From the NCBI GenBank assembly GCA_003246035.1, contig QKBP01000108.1, positions 31,871 to 95,870 on the forward strand: a DNA stretch of 64,000 nucleotides, read 5' to 3'. Under the pieces are notes generated by a model. The model had not been told where the DNA came from, made no database searches, and saw nothing but the letters and a program-made list of their open reading frames with translations. A program made the position numbers and the translations under genes. This DNA is from Desulfuromonadaceae bacterium (lineage in GTDB: Bacteria > Desulfobacterota > Desulfuromonadia > Desulfuromonadales > SZUA-401). Of the stretch, positions 1 to 10,308 are shown in pieces (the first letter of the stretch is position 1; each line of letters opens with the position of its first letter).

Positions 1-2
1 AC

Positions 3-1139
3 AACCAGGACCTGACAGAGTCGACCCTGGCGTTCACACGGGCCTGGGAGCGCAGTTATGCCGGGGTTCGCTTCGACTATACCCAGGACCTGGCGACGGG
101 CGACAAGGGCGTGCTTCAGGAGCTCCCGCGCCTCGATCTCTCACGGGTACGCAGCCGGGCAGGTACGACCCCGCTGTTTTATGGTATCGATACCACCAGC
201 AGCTATTTCTGGCGTGACGAAGGACAGCAGGGGAAACGTGTCCTGCTGCGTCCGATGCTGGGTGCCGACCTCCACCTCGGGCGTTACCTCGCCTTTGAGC
301 CGGAGATTGCCTACCTGCAGCGTTACTACGATTCCGGCAACCCGGAGGAGAGCGAGGACGCGTTTGGCACTTACGAACTGGCCGCCCGGATCAAGAGCGA
401 GTTGACGCGGGTTTTCGAGGTTGGCGGTGAACGAATCGAACGGGTACGGCATGTTCTCGAGCCTCGCCTGAGCTATGAGTATCGTGCCGACGAGGAACAG
501 CAGGGGCTCCCCGAGTTCGACTTTCGTGATCGGGTCGAGGCGTTGAACGTTGTCGAGCTGGCCTTGGTCAACCGCCTGACGGCCAAGCTAATCGGCGAGG
601 GCGATATCCCCTACTACCACGAGTTTCTCAACCTGCGTCTCTCCCAGGGATTCGATGTTTCCGAACAGCGTCGGAACCTGGACCCCGGTGACGAACGTCG
701 CCGACCCTGGAGGCCGTTCCGCAGCGAACTGGTGGTACGCCCGACGCGTAACAGCTTTATCGACGTCGATGCCCGTTTCGACGTCAACTCGGGTGCCAAG
801 GCGCCCGACCGGCGTACTCTCAGCCTGGACAGCCGGGCCGGAGTGAAGGATGCCCGGGGGAACAGCCTCCAGCTCGGTTACTACTATCGCCCCGAGGCTG
901 AGAAGTACCTGTCGGGGAACCTCGAAACCGTCTGGCTCGACCCGCTCTTCCTGCAGTTCCTGCAGCGTTACGATTTTCGCGATCGCCGGAATCTCGAGAG
1001 TCGCCTGCGGACCGAGTATCGCAGCGAATGCTGGAGCGTGGCCCTGACGCTGACCGACAGGCTCGATGAGCAGTCGTTCATGATCTCGTTTTCTCTGGGG
1101 GGCTTCGGTGAACTCGGGGAGATGGGGGGAGGGCTGTAA
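3..1139 (+). CDS. lptD: LPS-assembly protein LptD, C-terminal part (gene starts before the window)
   Basis: The open frame is already running at base 3 and stops at 1139, giving about 378 residues. The protein is rich in alternating hydrophobic and aromatic beta-strand stretches with many Arg/Glu/Tyr residues, and it contains LptD-like segments such as SYAGVRFDYTQDL and DVNSGAKAPDRRTLSLDS. LptD is the outer-membrane barrel that, with LptE, places lipopolysaccharide in the outer leaflet. What is seen here corresponds to the C-terminal barrel; the N-terminal periplasmic domain lies outside the window. The last residues after the barrel (GGFGELGEMGGGL) form a short Gly-rich tail. The family call is confident from pattern and is not backed by an alignment. 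Confidence 0.85.
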   Translation, partial: NQDLTESTLAFTRAWERSYAGVRFDYTQDLATGDKGVLQELPRLDLSRVRSRAGTTPLFYGIDTTSSYFWRDEGQQGKRVLLRPMLGADLHLGRYLAFEPEIAYLQRYYDSGNPEESEDAFGTYELAARIKSELTRVFEVGGERIERVRHVLEPRLSYEYRADEEQQGLPEFDFRDRVEALNVVELALVNRLTAKLIGEGDIPYYHEFLNLRLSQGFDVSEQRRNLDPGDERRRPWRPFRSELVVRPTRNSFIDVDARFDVNSGAKAPDRRTLSLDSRAGVKDARGNSLQLGYYYRPEAEKYLSGNLETVWLDPLFLQFLQRYDFRDRRNLESRLRTEYRSECWSVALTLTDRLDEQSFMISFSLGGFGELGEMGGGL

Positions 1140-1141
1140 GA

Positions 1142-1169
1142 AGGTGCGGAGTGGTGACACCCCGCACCT
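1142..1169. terminator. hairpin between convergent lptD and comEA-like genes
   Basis: An eight-base stem (AGGTGCGG paired with CCGCACCT) encloses a smaller GTG/CAC stem. It sits three bases after the lptD stop, between two convergent genes. There is no strong T-run on either side, so it is either a weak bidirectional terminator or a 3'-end stabiliser. Confidence 0.5.
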
Positions 1170-1176
1170 GTCGATG

Positions 1177-1485
1177 TTACTTGAGGCTGATCCAGGGGAG
1201 GAGCTTGGCGAGGCTCTTCTCGCCGATGCCGCGTACCGCCGTCAGTTCCTCGGGAGCGGCAAACGGACCGTGTTCGGAGCGGTAGGTGACGATGCGTTCC
1301 GCAAGGGTGGCGCCGACCCCGGGGATGACCTGCAGTTCCTCGGCGCTGGCCTGGTTGATGTTGACCTTGCTGACGACCTGCTCGCGCTGCCCGGTCTCAC
1401 CCGGATCGCCAGCCAGAACCGTCACCGGCAGCCCCATGCACGTCATCAGCGCAAGCACCATCACGAGCTTCTGAAACATTTTCAT
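1177..1485 (-). CDS. secreted helix-hairpin-helix protein, ComEA-like
   Basis: This 102-residue protein starts with a signal peptide (MKMFQKLVMVLALM... ending near VLAGD). A short linker leads to one ComEA-type double helix-hairpin-helix unit: VNINQASAEELQVIPGVGATLAERIV followed by ELTAVRGIGEKSLAKLLPWI. Such domains bind DNA non-specifically, and in ComEA they capture incoming DNA in the periplasm. A Shine-Dalgarno sequence (AAGGAGGGT on the minus strand) precedes the start. It converges with lptD. No other competence gene is adjacent, so a role in DNA uptake is inference from the family. Confidence 0.8.
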   Translation of the reverse strand: MKMFQKLVMVLALMTCMGLPVTVLAGDPGETGQREQVVSKVNINQASAEELQVIPGVGATLAERIVTYRSEHGPFAAPEELTAVRGIGEKSLAKLLPWISLK

Positions 1486-1530
1486 TTGTACCCTCCTTGG
1501 GATTGAATGGGCCGAATTGGGCCGATATGA

Positions 1531-1559
1531 AATTAATCAAAACTAACATATCTTGTCAA
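1531..1559 (-). promoter_or_regulatory. possible sigma-70 promoter for the ComEA-like gene
   Basis: On the minus strand there is a perfect TTGACA (1559 to 1554), then about 16-17 bases, then an AT-rich ATTAAT/TTAATT hexamer. This lies about 45 bases upstream of the start codon. The -35 is strong and the -10 is only fair. Confidence 0.4.
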
Positions 1560-1655
1560 TAGCTGAGGTGAGGAGATTTTTTGACCTCTCCCCGCGGACG
1601 ATGGCACAATACCGCTTGCAGTTTCCGTAGCGTCGCGTGACGAAAGAGAACGAGG

Positions 1656-2003
1656 ATGGATACACCCCGCGAAGAACATCCCCGCAGCAGCATGTTCGGC
1701 CGTCTTGCCCTGCTGGTCGTCCTGCTGATCCTCGGAGTGGCGCTTTTCGGTGAAAAGGGGATCGTTCGGCTGGTCAAGCTGATGCGCGAGCGCGAGATGC
1801 TGACCGTCGAGGTCGAGCAACTCAAGCAGGAGAATGAGCGGCTGCGCCAGGAGATCGATGCCCTGCGTTCCGACCAGCGCTACCTCGAGCAGTTGGCGCG
1901 CCGGGAACTCGGCATGGTACGCGAGGACGAACAGGTCTACCAGTTTCGCCCCGCCAGGAAACCGGAGCCGGCGTTGTCCCCGCAGAGGGACGGAGAGCAT
2001 TGA
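1656..2003 (+). CDS. ftsB: septum formation initiator, FtsB/DivIC family
   Basis: The product is 115 residues with one membrane helix near residues 15-32 (FGRLALLVVLLILGVALFG). A strongly charged coiled coil follows at about 40-80, and then the family motif YLEQLARRELGMVREDEQVYQF. FtsB bridges FtsL and FtsQ in the divisome, with its coiled coil in the periplasm. The size and the order (short cytoplasmic tail, TM, coiled coil, LARRELGMV box) are typical. The C-terminal tail after about residue 98 is Pro-rich and probably disordered. The gene lies just upstream of a small Cys-rich gene and argS in the same direction. Confidence 0.88.
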   Translation: MDTPREEHPRSSMFGRLALLVVLLILGVALFGEKGIVRLVKLMREREMLTVEVEQLKQENERLRQEIDALRSDQRYLEQLARRELGMVREDEQVYQFRPARKPEPALSPQRDGEH

Positions 2004-2057
2004 CAGCAAGGCGGACGGTCGATACGATACGCCGTTTCGTCAAGGAGTGACCCCGTC

Positions 2058-2240
2058 ATGGCCTATCATGCCCCGAAATGCTGCCCCGTGTGTGCCTGGA
2101 GAGCTAACTGCGTGAAGCGCGCGACCGGTGGTGGTGACGGAATACTCAACTGCCCCGAATTTACCGAAGACGTCCTGTTGCGCAAGGAGCGGGAAAAGGA
2201 AGCCGCCGAGACGCGGCAGGACGACGACCAAGAGGCCTGA
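2058..2240 (+). CDS. small cysteine-rich conserved protein of unknown function
   Basis: The 60-residue product has the cysteine pattern CCPVCAWRANC...LNCPEF, likely a metal-binding knuckle, followed by a highly charged Glu/Asp/Gln tail. Its stop is four bases before the argS start, so the two are almost certainly translated from one message. I recall similar C-x2-C-x5-C...C-P-[DE]-F proteins from related anaerobes but know no function. An alternative is that it is non-coding. The clean spacing and the unusual but ordered cysteines argue for a real gene. Confidence 0.65.
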   Translation: MAYHAPKCCPVCAWRANCVKRATGGGDGILNCPEFTEDVLLRKEREKEAAETRQDDDQEA

Positions 2241-2244
2241 ACGC

Positions 2245-3906
2245 ATGAAGAACCAGTTGCGAAAACACATACGACACGCCCTCGAGGCGTGTTTTAACGC
2301 CGGAACGCTCAGCAGCGGCACGATCCCCGAGTTTTCGATCGAAGTGCCCGCCCAGGCTGAACATGGCGACCTGGCGACCAATGCGGCCATGCTCATGGCC
2401 CGCGCCGAGCGCAAGGCGCCGCGCCAGATCGCCGAGATTCTGGTGGCGGCCCTCGGGGACGGCGACGGTCTCTGGAGCCGGATCGACATTGCCGGACCCG
2501 GTTTTATCAATTTCGTGCTCGCGCCGACCTGCTGGTACGCTGTGCTCGACCAGGTCATGCAGGAACAGGAGCGTTTCGGGCGCAGCCACATGGGGAAGGG
2601 CCAGAAGATCCAGGTCGAGTTCGTCAGCGCCAACCCGACCGGTCCCCTGCATATCGGTCACGGGCGCGGCGCCGCTGTCGGCGACGCGGTTGCGGAGATC
2701 CTCTCGGCTGCCGGTTTCGACGTGCAGCGTGAATACTACGTCAACGATGCCGGAAACCAGGTCTCCAATCTGGCCATCTCGATCTGGTCACGGCTGAGGG
2801 AGTTGCTGGGCGAGCAGGTGGCCTTCCCCGAGGACGGCTATCAGGGGGGGTACATTCGCGACCTCGCGGCGCGTCTCAACGATGAGCACCCCGATGTGGC
2901 GGGATTGCCCGAGGAGGATGGACTCAAGCGGTGCGCGGCCTTCGGCGTCAAGAGCGTGCTGGCGTGGATCGCCGACGATCTCGAGGCGTTCGGGATCCGT
3001 TTCGACAACTGGTACAGCGAGCAGAGCCTCTACGACAGGGACATGGTCCGGATCGAGCTCGGCAAGCTCGCCGACAAGGGGCTGAGCTACGAACAGGACG
3101 GTGCGCTGTGGTTCCGCACCACCGAATACGGCGACGACAAGGACCGGGTGCTGATCAAGTCGGATGGGAGCCCGACCTATTTTGCTTCCGACGTGGCCTA
3201 CCACATGGAGAAGTTCGAGCGCGGTTTCGAGCGGGTCATCGACGTGTGGGGTGCCGACCACCACGGCTACGTGCCGCGTATGAAGGCGGTGCTGGCCGGT
3301 CTCGGCCATCCCCCCGAGGATCTCGAGGTGCTGCTGATCCAGATGGTCAACCTGCTGCGCGACGGGCAGCCGTTCACCATGGGGAAACGCTCCGGGAATT
3401 TCATCACCCTGCGCGAGGTGGTCGACGAGGTGGGGCGCGATGCCTGCCGCTTCTTCTTTCTGATGCGTCGTTCCGACAGCCAGCTTGATTTCGACCTCGA
3501 GCTGGCGAAAAAACAGAGCAACGAGAACCCCGTCTACTACGTGCAGTATCTGCACGCGCGGGTGCGCAGCATCCAACGCAATGCCGATGAAGCAGGAGTC
3601 ACCACCCCGGGCTGTGGGGAGGTCGACTTTTCGCCGCTCACCGACGAGGACGAACTCACCCTTGCCAAGTACCTGAGCCGTTACCCGGAAGTGGTCGAGC
3701 AGGCCGCACGCGGCTGCGAGCCGCACCGGGTCGTCTATTACCTGCAGGAACTCGCGGCGCTGTTTCACAGCTACTACAACCGCCAGAAGGTGCTCGTCGA
3801 AGATCTCCCCACCGCCCAGGCGCGTCTCTATCTGGTAGAATGTGTGCGCATAGTTGTCGCCAACGCTCTGGAGCTTCTCGGGGTTTCGGCGCCGGAACGG
3901 ATGTAG
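2245..3906 (+). CDS. argS: arginyl-tRNA synthetase
   Basis: This is a 553-residue class I synthetase that charges tRNA-Arg. The N-terminal Add1-type domain is followed by the HIGH signature at residues 136-139 within PTGPLHIGHGRG. The KMSKS-equivalent reads MGKRSG near residue 379, and an ArgRS-type anticodon-binding domain closes the protein (YVQYLHARVRS...YNRQKVLVED). The ATG at 2245 was chosen because the frame opens earlier only inside the upstream small gene, and because family members begin with a similar helix (KNQLRKHIRHALEA). The length is normal for the family. Confidence 0.96.
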   Translation: MKNQLRKHIRHALEACFNAGTLSSGTIPEFSIEVPAQAEHGDLATNAAMLMARAERKAPRQIAEILVAALGDGDGLWSRIDIAGPGFINFVLAPTCWYAVLDQVMQEQERFGRSHMGKGQKIQVEFVSANPTGPLHIGHGRGAAVGDAVAEILSAAGFDVQREYYVNDAGNQVSNLAISIWSRLRELLGEQVAFPEDGYQGGYIRDLAARLNDEHPDVAGLPEEDGLKRCAAFGVKSVLAWIADDLEAFGIRFDNWYSEQSLYDRDMVRIELGKLADKGLSYEQDGALWFRTTEYGDDKDRVLIKSDGSPTYFASDVAYHMEKFERGFERVIDVWGADHHGYVPRMKAVLAGLGHPPEDLEVLLIQMVNLLRDGQPFTMGKRSGNFITLREVVDEVGRDACRFFFLMRRSDSQLDFDLELAKKQSNENPVYYVQYLHARVRSIQRNADEAGVTTPGCGEVDFSPLTDEDELTLAKYLSRYPEVVEQAARGCEPHRVVYYLQELAALFHSYYNRQKVLVEDLPTAQARLYLVECVRIVVANALELLGVSAPERM

Positions 3907-3922
3907 GCCGCGGAGAGAGGGT

Positions 3923-4603
3923 ATGCGAGATCACAAGCCCCGTGCCCAGAAGCGCCAGGAATACAAGCAGGTGATCGGTCTGCTGGTGTTGGTGCTGGCC
4001 GTGGCGTCGGTCAGCTTCGCACTCGGAGTCGCCGTGGGGCGCCGGGGCGAGCCGGCCGTAACGGCCGAGAGTGCGGCCGGGGTTCGCAAGACCGTCGCCG
4101 AGACCTCAACGCCGGCCGGTCAACAGGCCTCCCCCGAGGATGCCCCGAAGGTCAACCTGACCTTTTACGACACCCTCCCCAAGGGCGAAGAGACCCCGCT
4201 GGGAAGCGGCATCAACCCCCCACCGCAGAAGACCGCAGCCGAACCTGTCGAGGCCGCTCCCCCAAAGGAGGAGAAGGTTGCTGCTCCCGAAAAGACGTCT
4301 GTCTCTTCGACGCTCAGTGCGAATGCCACGCCAGCGAGTACACCCAAGCCCCCCCCCGTCACGTCGGGCGAATACGTGGTCCAAGTCGCCTCCTTCAAGG
4401 GGGATGAGGACGCCCGGACACTGCAGACCAGGCTTCTTGGCAAGGGGCACAGGGCCTACCTGCAACGGGTCGATCTGGGTGAAAAGGGCATCTGGACTCG
4501 GGTCTACGTAGGCTTTTTCAATTCGGCCGATGCGGCCAAAAAAGTTGCCGACAGGCTGGTCGCCGAGGACAAGCTTTCCCCCATGGTCAGGCGCCGCCCC
4601 TGA
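3923..4603 (+). CDS. SPOR-domain membrane protein
   Basis: The protein has 226 residues. A basic cytoplasmic N-terminus leads to a single TM helix (VIGLLVLVLAVASVSFALGVAVG, about 15-37). A Pro/Ala/Glu-rich periplasmic linker follows, and then a C-terminal SPOR domain starting at EYVVQVASFKGDEDARTLQTRL and including RVYVGFFNSADAAKKVADRL. SPOR domains bind peptidoglycan stripped of stem peptides at division sites. The start at 3923 has a GGAGAGAGG Shine-Dalgarno sequence and lies 16 bases after argS. With ftsB nearby, a septal role is likely but inferred. Confidence 0.88.
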   Translation: MRDHKPRAQKRQEYKQVIGLLVLVLAVASVSFALGVAVGRRGEPAVTAESAAGVRKTVAETSTPAGQQASPEDAPKVNLTFYDTLPKGEETPLGSGINPPPQKTAAEPVEAAPPKEEKVAAPEKTSVSSTLSANATPASTPKPPPVTSGEYVVQVASFKGDEDARTLQTRLLGKGHRAYLQRVDLGEKGIWTRVYVGFFNSADAAKKVADRLVAEDKLSPMVRRRP

Positions 4604-4616
4604 GCCGAGAAAGTGC

Positions 4617-4645
4617 TTGACACGCAGTTCGACTGCGCATATATT
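4617..4645 (+). promoter_or_regulatory. consensus sigma-70 promoter for the tRNA genes
   Basis: TTGACA (4617-4622), exactly 17 bases, then TATATT (4640-4645), ending 13 bases before the initiator tRNA. The spacer itself contains an inverted repeat, CGCAGT-TCG-ACTGCG (4623-4637). Confidence 0.8.
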
Positions 4646-4658
4646 TCCGCTTCTGTGA

Positions 4659-4735
<77 letters not shown>

Positions 4736-4766
4736 AATTAGACAGCCGAGGCGCTGTTAAACGTTC

Positions 4767-4843
4767 GGCGGTGTAGCTCAGTTGGTTAGAGCATGCGGCT
4801 CATATCCGCAGTGTCCGGAGTTCGAATCTCTGCACCGCCACCA
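4767..4843 (+). tRNA. tRNA with CAU anticodon, probably elongator Met
   Basis: This 77-base cloverleaf has CCA encoded, acceptor GGCGGTG/CACCGCC, and anticodon loop CTCATAT with CAU. The acceptor stem resembles elongator tRNA-Met of other bacteria (GGCGGTGTAGCTCAG). A CAU anticodon can also belong to tRNA-Ile2, whose C34 is converted to lysidine by TilS, and tilS is the next gene. The Met reading is preferred but not proven. Confidence 0.9.
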
Positions 4844-4851
4844 TACCTGCG

Positions 4852-4880
4852 AAGCCCTCCCGTAACCGGGGGGGCTTTTT
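4852..4880 (+). terminator. rho-independent terminator after the tRNA pair
   Basis: An 11-pair stem, AAGCCCTCCCG / CGGGGGGGCTT with one G-T pair, has a TAAC loop and is followed by T-rich sequence. It lies immediately after the second tRNA. Confidence 0.85.
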
Positions 4881-4926
4881 GCTTTTGCGCCCCCGTGCGG
4901 AACGGTTTCTGGTACAATCCAAGCCT

Positions 4927-6321
4927 ATGAGCGTGTCGACTGTGGAAAGACGATTTCGGGACGTCCTTGAGGCCGGACTGGTGGCCAGGGGCGACCGGGT
5001 TCTGGCGGCGGTGTCCGGCGGTGCCGACTCGGTTGCGCTGCTTCATCTGCTCTTGCGGGCCTCGGGCGAGCTCGGCTTCGAAGTGGCGGCTGCCCATTGC
5101 GATCACGCTCTGCGCCCCGAAAGCGACCGGGATGCACGGTTTGTCGAAGAACTGTGTGCGTCCCTGGGGGTTCCGTTGCAGCGGGAACGCGTGGACGTGG
5201 GGGGGTGGGCCGCGGAAAAGTCGGTCGGGCTCGAGGAGGCTGGGCGCTATCTCCGCTATGCGTTTCTGCAGCGCAGCGCCGGCGAGCTCAATTGCCGTTC
5301 CATTGCCACGGGACACCATCGCCAGGACCAGGCAGAGACGGTTCTGCATCGCATCGTGCGCGGATGTGGCCTCAAGGGACTTGTGGCGATGCGTCCCCGA
5401 AGGGATCTGGTGATTCGCCCGCTCCTGTCGTTCAGCCGCGACGAACTGCGTCTTTATCTGGCCGATCGAGGCATCGCGTTTCGCGAGGATCCGAGTAATG
5501 CGGATCGTGCCTTCACGCGCAATCGCCTGCGTCACGACATCCTGCCGGCTCTACGCCAGATGAACCCGCGCCTTGATGATGCCCTCAGCAGGTTGGCTGA
5601 CACCGCGGCGGCGGAGGAGGACTTCTGGCTGGGGCACATCGAAGGGTTGCGCGAGCGGTTGTACGACGACGGGTGCTGGCCCGTGGCGGAACTCGTTACG
5701 CTCCATGCCGCCGAACGTCGGCGCCTTCTCATGGCGCTGCTGCAAGAGCAGGGAGGGGGAGAGGTCGAAGCCGAGCACGTTTTGGCGCTGGAACAGCTGC
5801 TGCTCTCGGCGCGTCCCCAGGCGCGTCTCGATCTGCCCGGGTGCAAAGCGTACCGGCGGTATGATCGGTTTTTCATCACAACCACGGTGCCGGCGGGAAA
5901 CGCCCCCTGGCAGCAGGAGATTCATGGTCCGGGCCGCTTTCTCCTCCCTCTGGGAGGAACGTTGGTCGTTGACGAGGGGGAGCGTGAGGCAGTAGAGACC
6001 CTCTGGCGGGTCGAGTTTTCCCGGCAGGATCTCGGTTATCCGTTGCAGATTCGCACCTTCCTCCCGGGGGACCGTATCGGTCTCGAGGGGGGCGGGGGAC
6101 ACAAGAAGGTGAAAAAGCTCTACGCCGAGGCACGTCTCCCCCACGAGGTCCGGGGGGCTCTTCCCTTGGTGGCCCGGGGGGGCGAGGTCTTGTGGGTCCC
6201 GGGATTACGTCGCAGTGGCAAGTACCAGCCGGTAGACGGGGCGGACAGGGTGCTTCGCTTCTGGCTCGAAAAGCCCGAAAGTATTGAAAGTCTGCTTGTG
6301 AAGAGTGGTTGTTTATGCTAG
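4927..6321 (+). CDS. tilS: tRNA(Ile)-lysidine synthase
   Basis: The enzyme has 464 residues. The N-terminal PP-loop ATP pyrophosphatase motif SGGADS lies at residues 30-35, followed by AAHCDHALRPES and the family signature GHHRQDQAETVLHRIVRG. C-terminal TilS substrate-binding regions follow (PLQIRTFLPGDRIG, KVKKLYAEARLPHEVRG). TilS attaches lysine to C34 of tRNA-Ile(CAU) so that it reads AUA. I chose the ATG at 4927 over an upstream TTG because the latter falls inside the tRNA terminator. There is no clear Shine-Dalgarno sequence, and a TACAAT hexamer at 4913 suggests a very short or absent leader. Confidence 0.93.
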   Translation: MSVSTVERRFRDVLEAGLVARGDRVLAAVSGGADSVALLHLLLRASGELGFEVAAAHCDHALRPESDRDARFVEELCASLGVPLQRERVDVGGWAAEKSVGLEEAGRYLRYAFLQRSAGELNCRSIATGHHRQDQAETVLHRIVRGCGLKGLVAMRPRRDLVIRPLLSFSRDELRLYLADRGIAFREDPSNADRAFTRNRLRHDILPALRQMNPRLDDALSRLADTAAAEEDFWLGHIEGLRERLYDDGCWPVAELVTLHAAERRRLLMALLQEQGGGEVEAEHVLALEQLLLSARPQARLDLPGCKAYRRYDRFFITTTVPAGNAPWQQEIHGPGRFLLPLGGTLVVDEGEREAVETLWRVEFSRQDLGYPLQIRTFLPGDRIGLEGGGGHKKVKKLYAEARLPHEVRGALPLVARGGEVLWVPGLRRSGKYQPVDGADRVLRFWLEKPESIESLLVKSGCLC

Positions 6322-6395
6322 GTTTCGAATTTGACTTCACTCCTGCCCTATGACCCTTCCGGGGCGGAAAAGAACAACGCTATACGGGGGGACGC

Positions 6396-8276
<1,881 letters not shown>

Positions 8277-9506
8277 ATGGCGATCCCGCTCCGACGTCTG
8301 CAGTTCGTCAGCGAAGTGGATGTACGTCGGGAACTGGAGCAGATCGCCTGCGACCCCGAAGGGGTTCGGCGCATGGCGGACAAGGGCGTCGCGTGTTGCA
8401 TCAAGATCGGGGCACTCCCCTGCCGGGCGGCCAATGTTCTCAAGCAGGAGATGCTCGCGCTGGGGGGGGATGCCGGCGTTGCCCGTGGCAGCGTGGCCTG
8501 TTCAATCCCCTCGACCGAGGTCGTGCTGCTCGGATCGCTCAAGCAGCTGCGTCGTCTCCCGGAACGTCTCAAGACTCAGCCGTTCGGGCTGACGACCCTC
8601 GGTCTTGAAATCGAGCGGTTGCTCGCGCGGCAGGGCTCGCGTCCCGGGGCGTTGCTGGGACGCAGCGTCGTTCTCGATTTGAGCCGTCCCCGTATCATGG
8701 GGATACTCAACCTGACCCCCGACTCGTTCTCGGATGGCGGAGCGTTCCTCGCCCCCGAAGCGGCCCTCGCGCAGGCCCGTCGCATGGTCGACGAGGGGGC
8801 CGATCTGATCGATATCGGTGGTGAGAGCTCGCGCCCCGGTTCGGAATCTGTTTCGCTTCAGCAGGAGCTCGACCGAACCATGCCGGTCATCGAGGCGTTG
8901 CGGCGCGAGTGCAATGTTCCGCTCTCCCTCGACACCACCAAGAGTGCTGTGGCGCGTGAAGGGATTTCCCTCGGGGTCGAGTTTGTCAACGACATCAGCG
9001 GCCTCGCGTTCGATGACCGGATGGCCGATGTGGTGGCCGAAGGCGGCGCCGGCCTGTTCGTCATGCACACCCCGGGGACGCCTGACGTGATGCAGCAGCG
9101 TACCGCGTACCTTGACTTGGTCGGCGAGGTGGTCGGAGCACTGGCCCAGAGCCTTGAGAGGGCGCGCTCAGCAGGCGTCGTTGACGAGAAGCTGGCGGTC
9201 GATCCCGGCATCGGCTTTGGCAAGACCGCCGAAGGAAACCTCACGCTGCTGCGCCGGTTGCCTGAGCTGACCTCTCTCGGACAGCCGATACTGCTCGGTA
9301 CCTCACGTAAAAGCTTTATCGGCAAGGTATTGCAACAGGACGATCCGCAACGGCGCGGCATCGGCACCCTGGCCACGGTGGCACTCGGCGTACAGGGGGG
9401 TGCTCAGCTTTTCCGGGTCCATGAAGTCGGCCCAGCGCGAGAAGCTGCGCTGATGGCCTGGTCGGTCTGTAATGAACGGCTCCCCACCGACAGGGCTGGA
9501 GCCTGA
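8277..9506 (+). CDS. folP: dihydropteroate synthase with N-terminal extension
   Basis: The product is 409 residues, well above the roughly 270-280 of a minimal enzyme. The catalytic domain starts near residue 138 (RPRIMGILNLTPDSFSDGG) and shows the second signature VDEGADLIDIGGESSRPGS, then LDTTKSAVA, DPGIGFGKT and the sulfa/pterin-site element GTSRKSF. It condenses p-aminobenzoate with dihydropterin pyrophosphate in folate synthesis. Residues 1-135 are an extra domain of unknown role with an RRELEQIACDPEGVRRM start. The ATG lies directly after the ftsH stop. Confidence 0.94.
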   Translation: MAIPLRRLQFVSEVDVRRELEQIACDPEGVRRMADKGVACCIKIGALPCRAANVLKQEMLALGGDAGVARGSVACSIPSTEVVLLGSLKQLRRLPERLKTQPFGLTTLGLEIERLLARQGSRPGALLGRSVVLDLSRPRIMGILNLTPDSFSDGGAFLAPEAALAQARRMVDEGADLIDIGGESSRPGSESVSLQQELDRTMPVIEALRRECNVPLSLDTTKSAVAREGISLGVEFVNDISGLAFDDRMADVVAEGGAGLFVMHTPGTPDVMQQRTAYLDLVGEVVGALAQSLERARSAGVVDEKLAVDPGIGFGKTAEGNLTLLRRLPELTSLGQPILLGTSRKSFIGKVLQQDDPQRRGIGTLATVALGVQGGAQLFRVHEVGPAREAALMAWSVCNERLPTDRAGA

Positions 9507-9522
9507 TTGACGGGAACACGCC

Positions 9523-10308
9523 ATGGTTGAACTGCTACAGAATTTTCGCCCCCTCGTCGACCTGTTCGACATCCTGATTGTAGCGTTCATCATCTACCGC
9601 ATCATCCTGCTCATCAAGGGGACCCGGGCCGTGCAGATGCTGCTCGGTCTCGCCGTGATCCTGGTGATCTACGTGATCTCACAGGTGATCGGCCTCTATA
9701 CCCTCCACTGGTTCCTCGACAATTTCCTCTCCTCGCTGATTCTGGTGATCATCGTCATCTTCCAGAGCGATATACGTCGTGCCCTGATGCATGTCGGTCG
9801 CAACCCGTTCTTTGCCGGGATGTCGTATCGCGAGGAAAAGGAGGTTATCGACGAACTCGCCCAGGCCAGCGCCGTGTTGGCCAGTCGGCGCATCGGGGCA
9901 CTGATCGTCCTCGAGCGGGAGACCGGTCTCAAGGATTTTCTCGAGATCGGCACCGAACTCGATTCCAGGGTCAGCAGCGACCTGATTGTCTCGATTTTCC
10001 ACCCCAGTTCGCCGATCCATGACGGCGCCCTTGTGGTCCAGCAGGGACGGCTGACCCGGGCCGGCTGTTTTCTCCCTCTCTCCCAGAACCCGGATATCAG
10101 CAAGACCCTGGGAACTCGGCACCGTGCCGCGATCGGTCTGACCGAACTGGTCGACGCCATCGTCATCGTGGTTTCCGAGGAGACCGGCAAGATCTCCGTG
10201 GTGCTCGGTGGAAGGATCACCCGGGATCTCGACATGGAAGCCCTCAAGAAAGTGCTCAAGCGGACCCTCGAGCCGGCGTCCCGCAAGCGGAAAAAGGCCA
10301 AGTCATGA
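9523..10308 (+). CDS. cdaA: diadenylate cyclase CdaA (c-di-AMP synthase)
   Basis: The protein has 261 residues. Three N-terminal membrane helices (residues about 10-75) are followed by a DAC domain. The family motifs are present as SSPIHDGALVV (DGA) and LGTRHRAAIGLTE (RHR). It condenses two ATP into cyclic di-AMP, a messenger for potassium, osmotic and cell-wall homeostasis. It overlaps cdaR by ATGA and is followed by glmM, the conserved cdaA-cdaR-glmM unit in which CdaR and GlmM modulate the cyclase. Its place in a Gram-negative genome is less commonly discussed but known for this lineage. Confidence 0.95.
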   Translation: MVELLQNFRPLVDLFDILIVAFIIYRIILLIKGTRAVQMLLGLAVILVIYVISQVIGLYTLHWFLDNFLSSLILVIIVIFQSDIRRALMHVGRNPFFAGMSYREEKEVIDELAQASAVLASRRIGALIVLERETGLKDFLEIGTELDSRVSSDLIVSIFHPSSPIHDGALVVQQGRLTRAGCFLPLSQNPDISKTLGTRHRAAIGLTELVDAIVIVVSEETGKISVVLGGRITRDLDMEALKKVLKRTLEPASRKRKKAKS

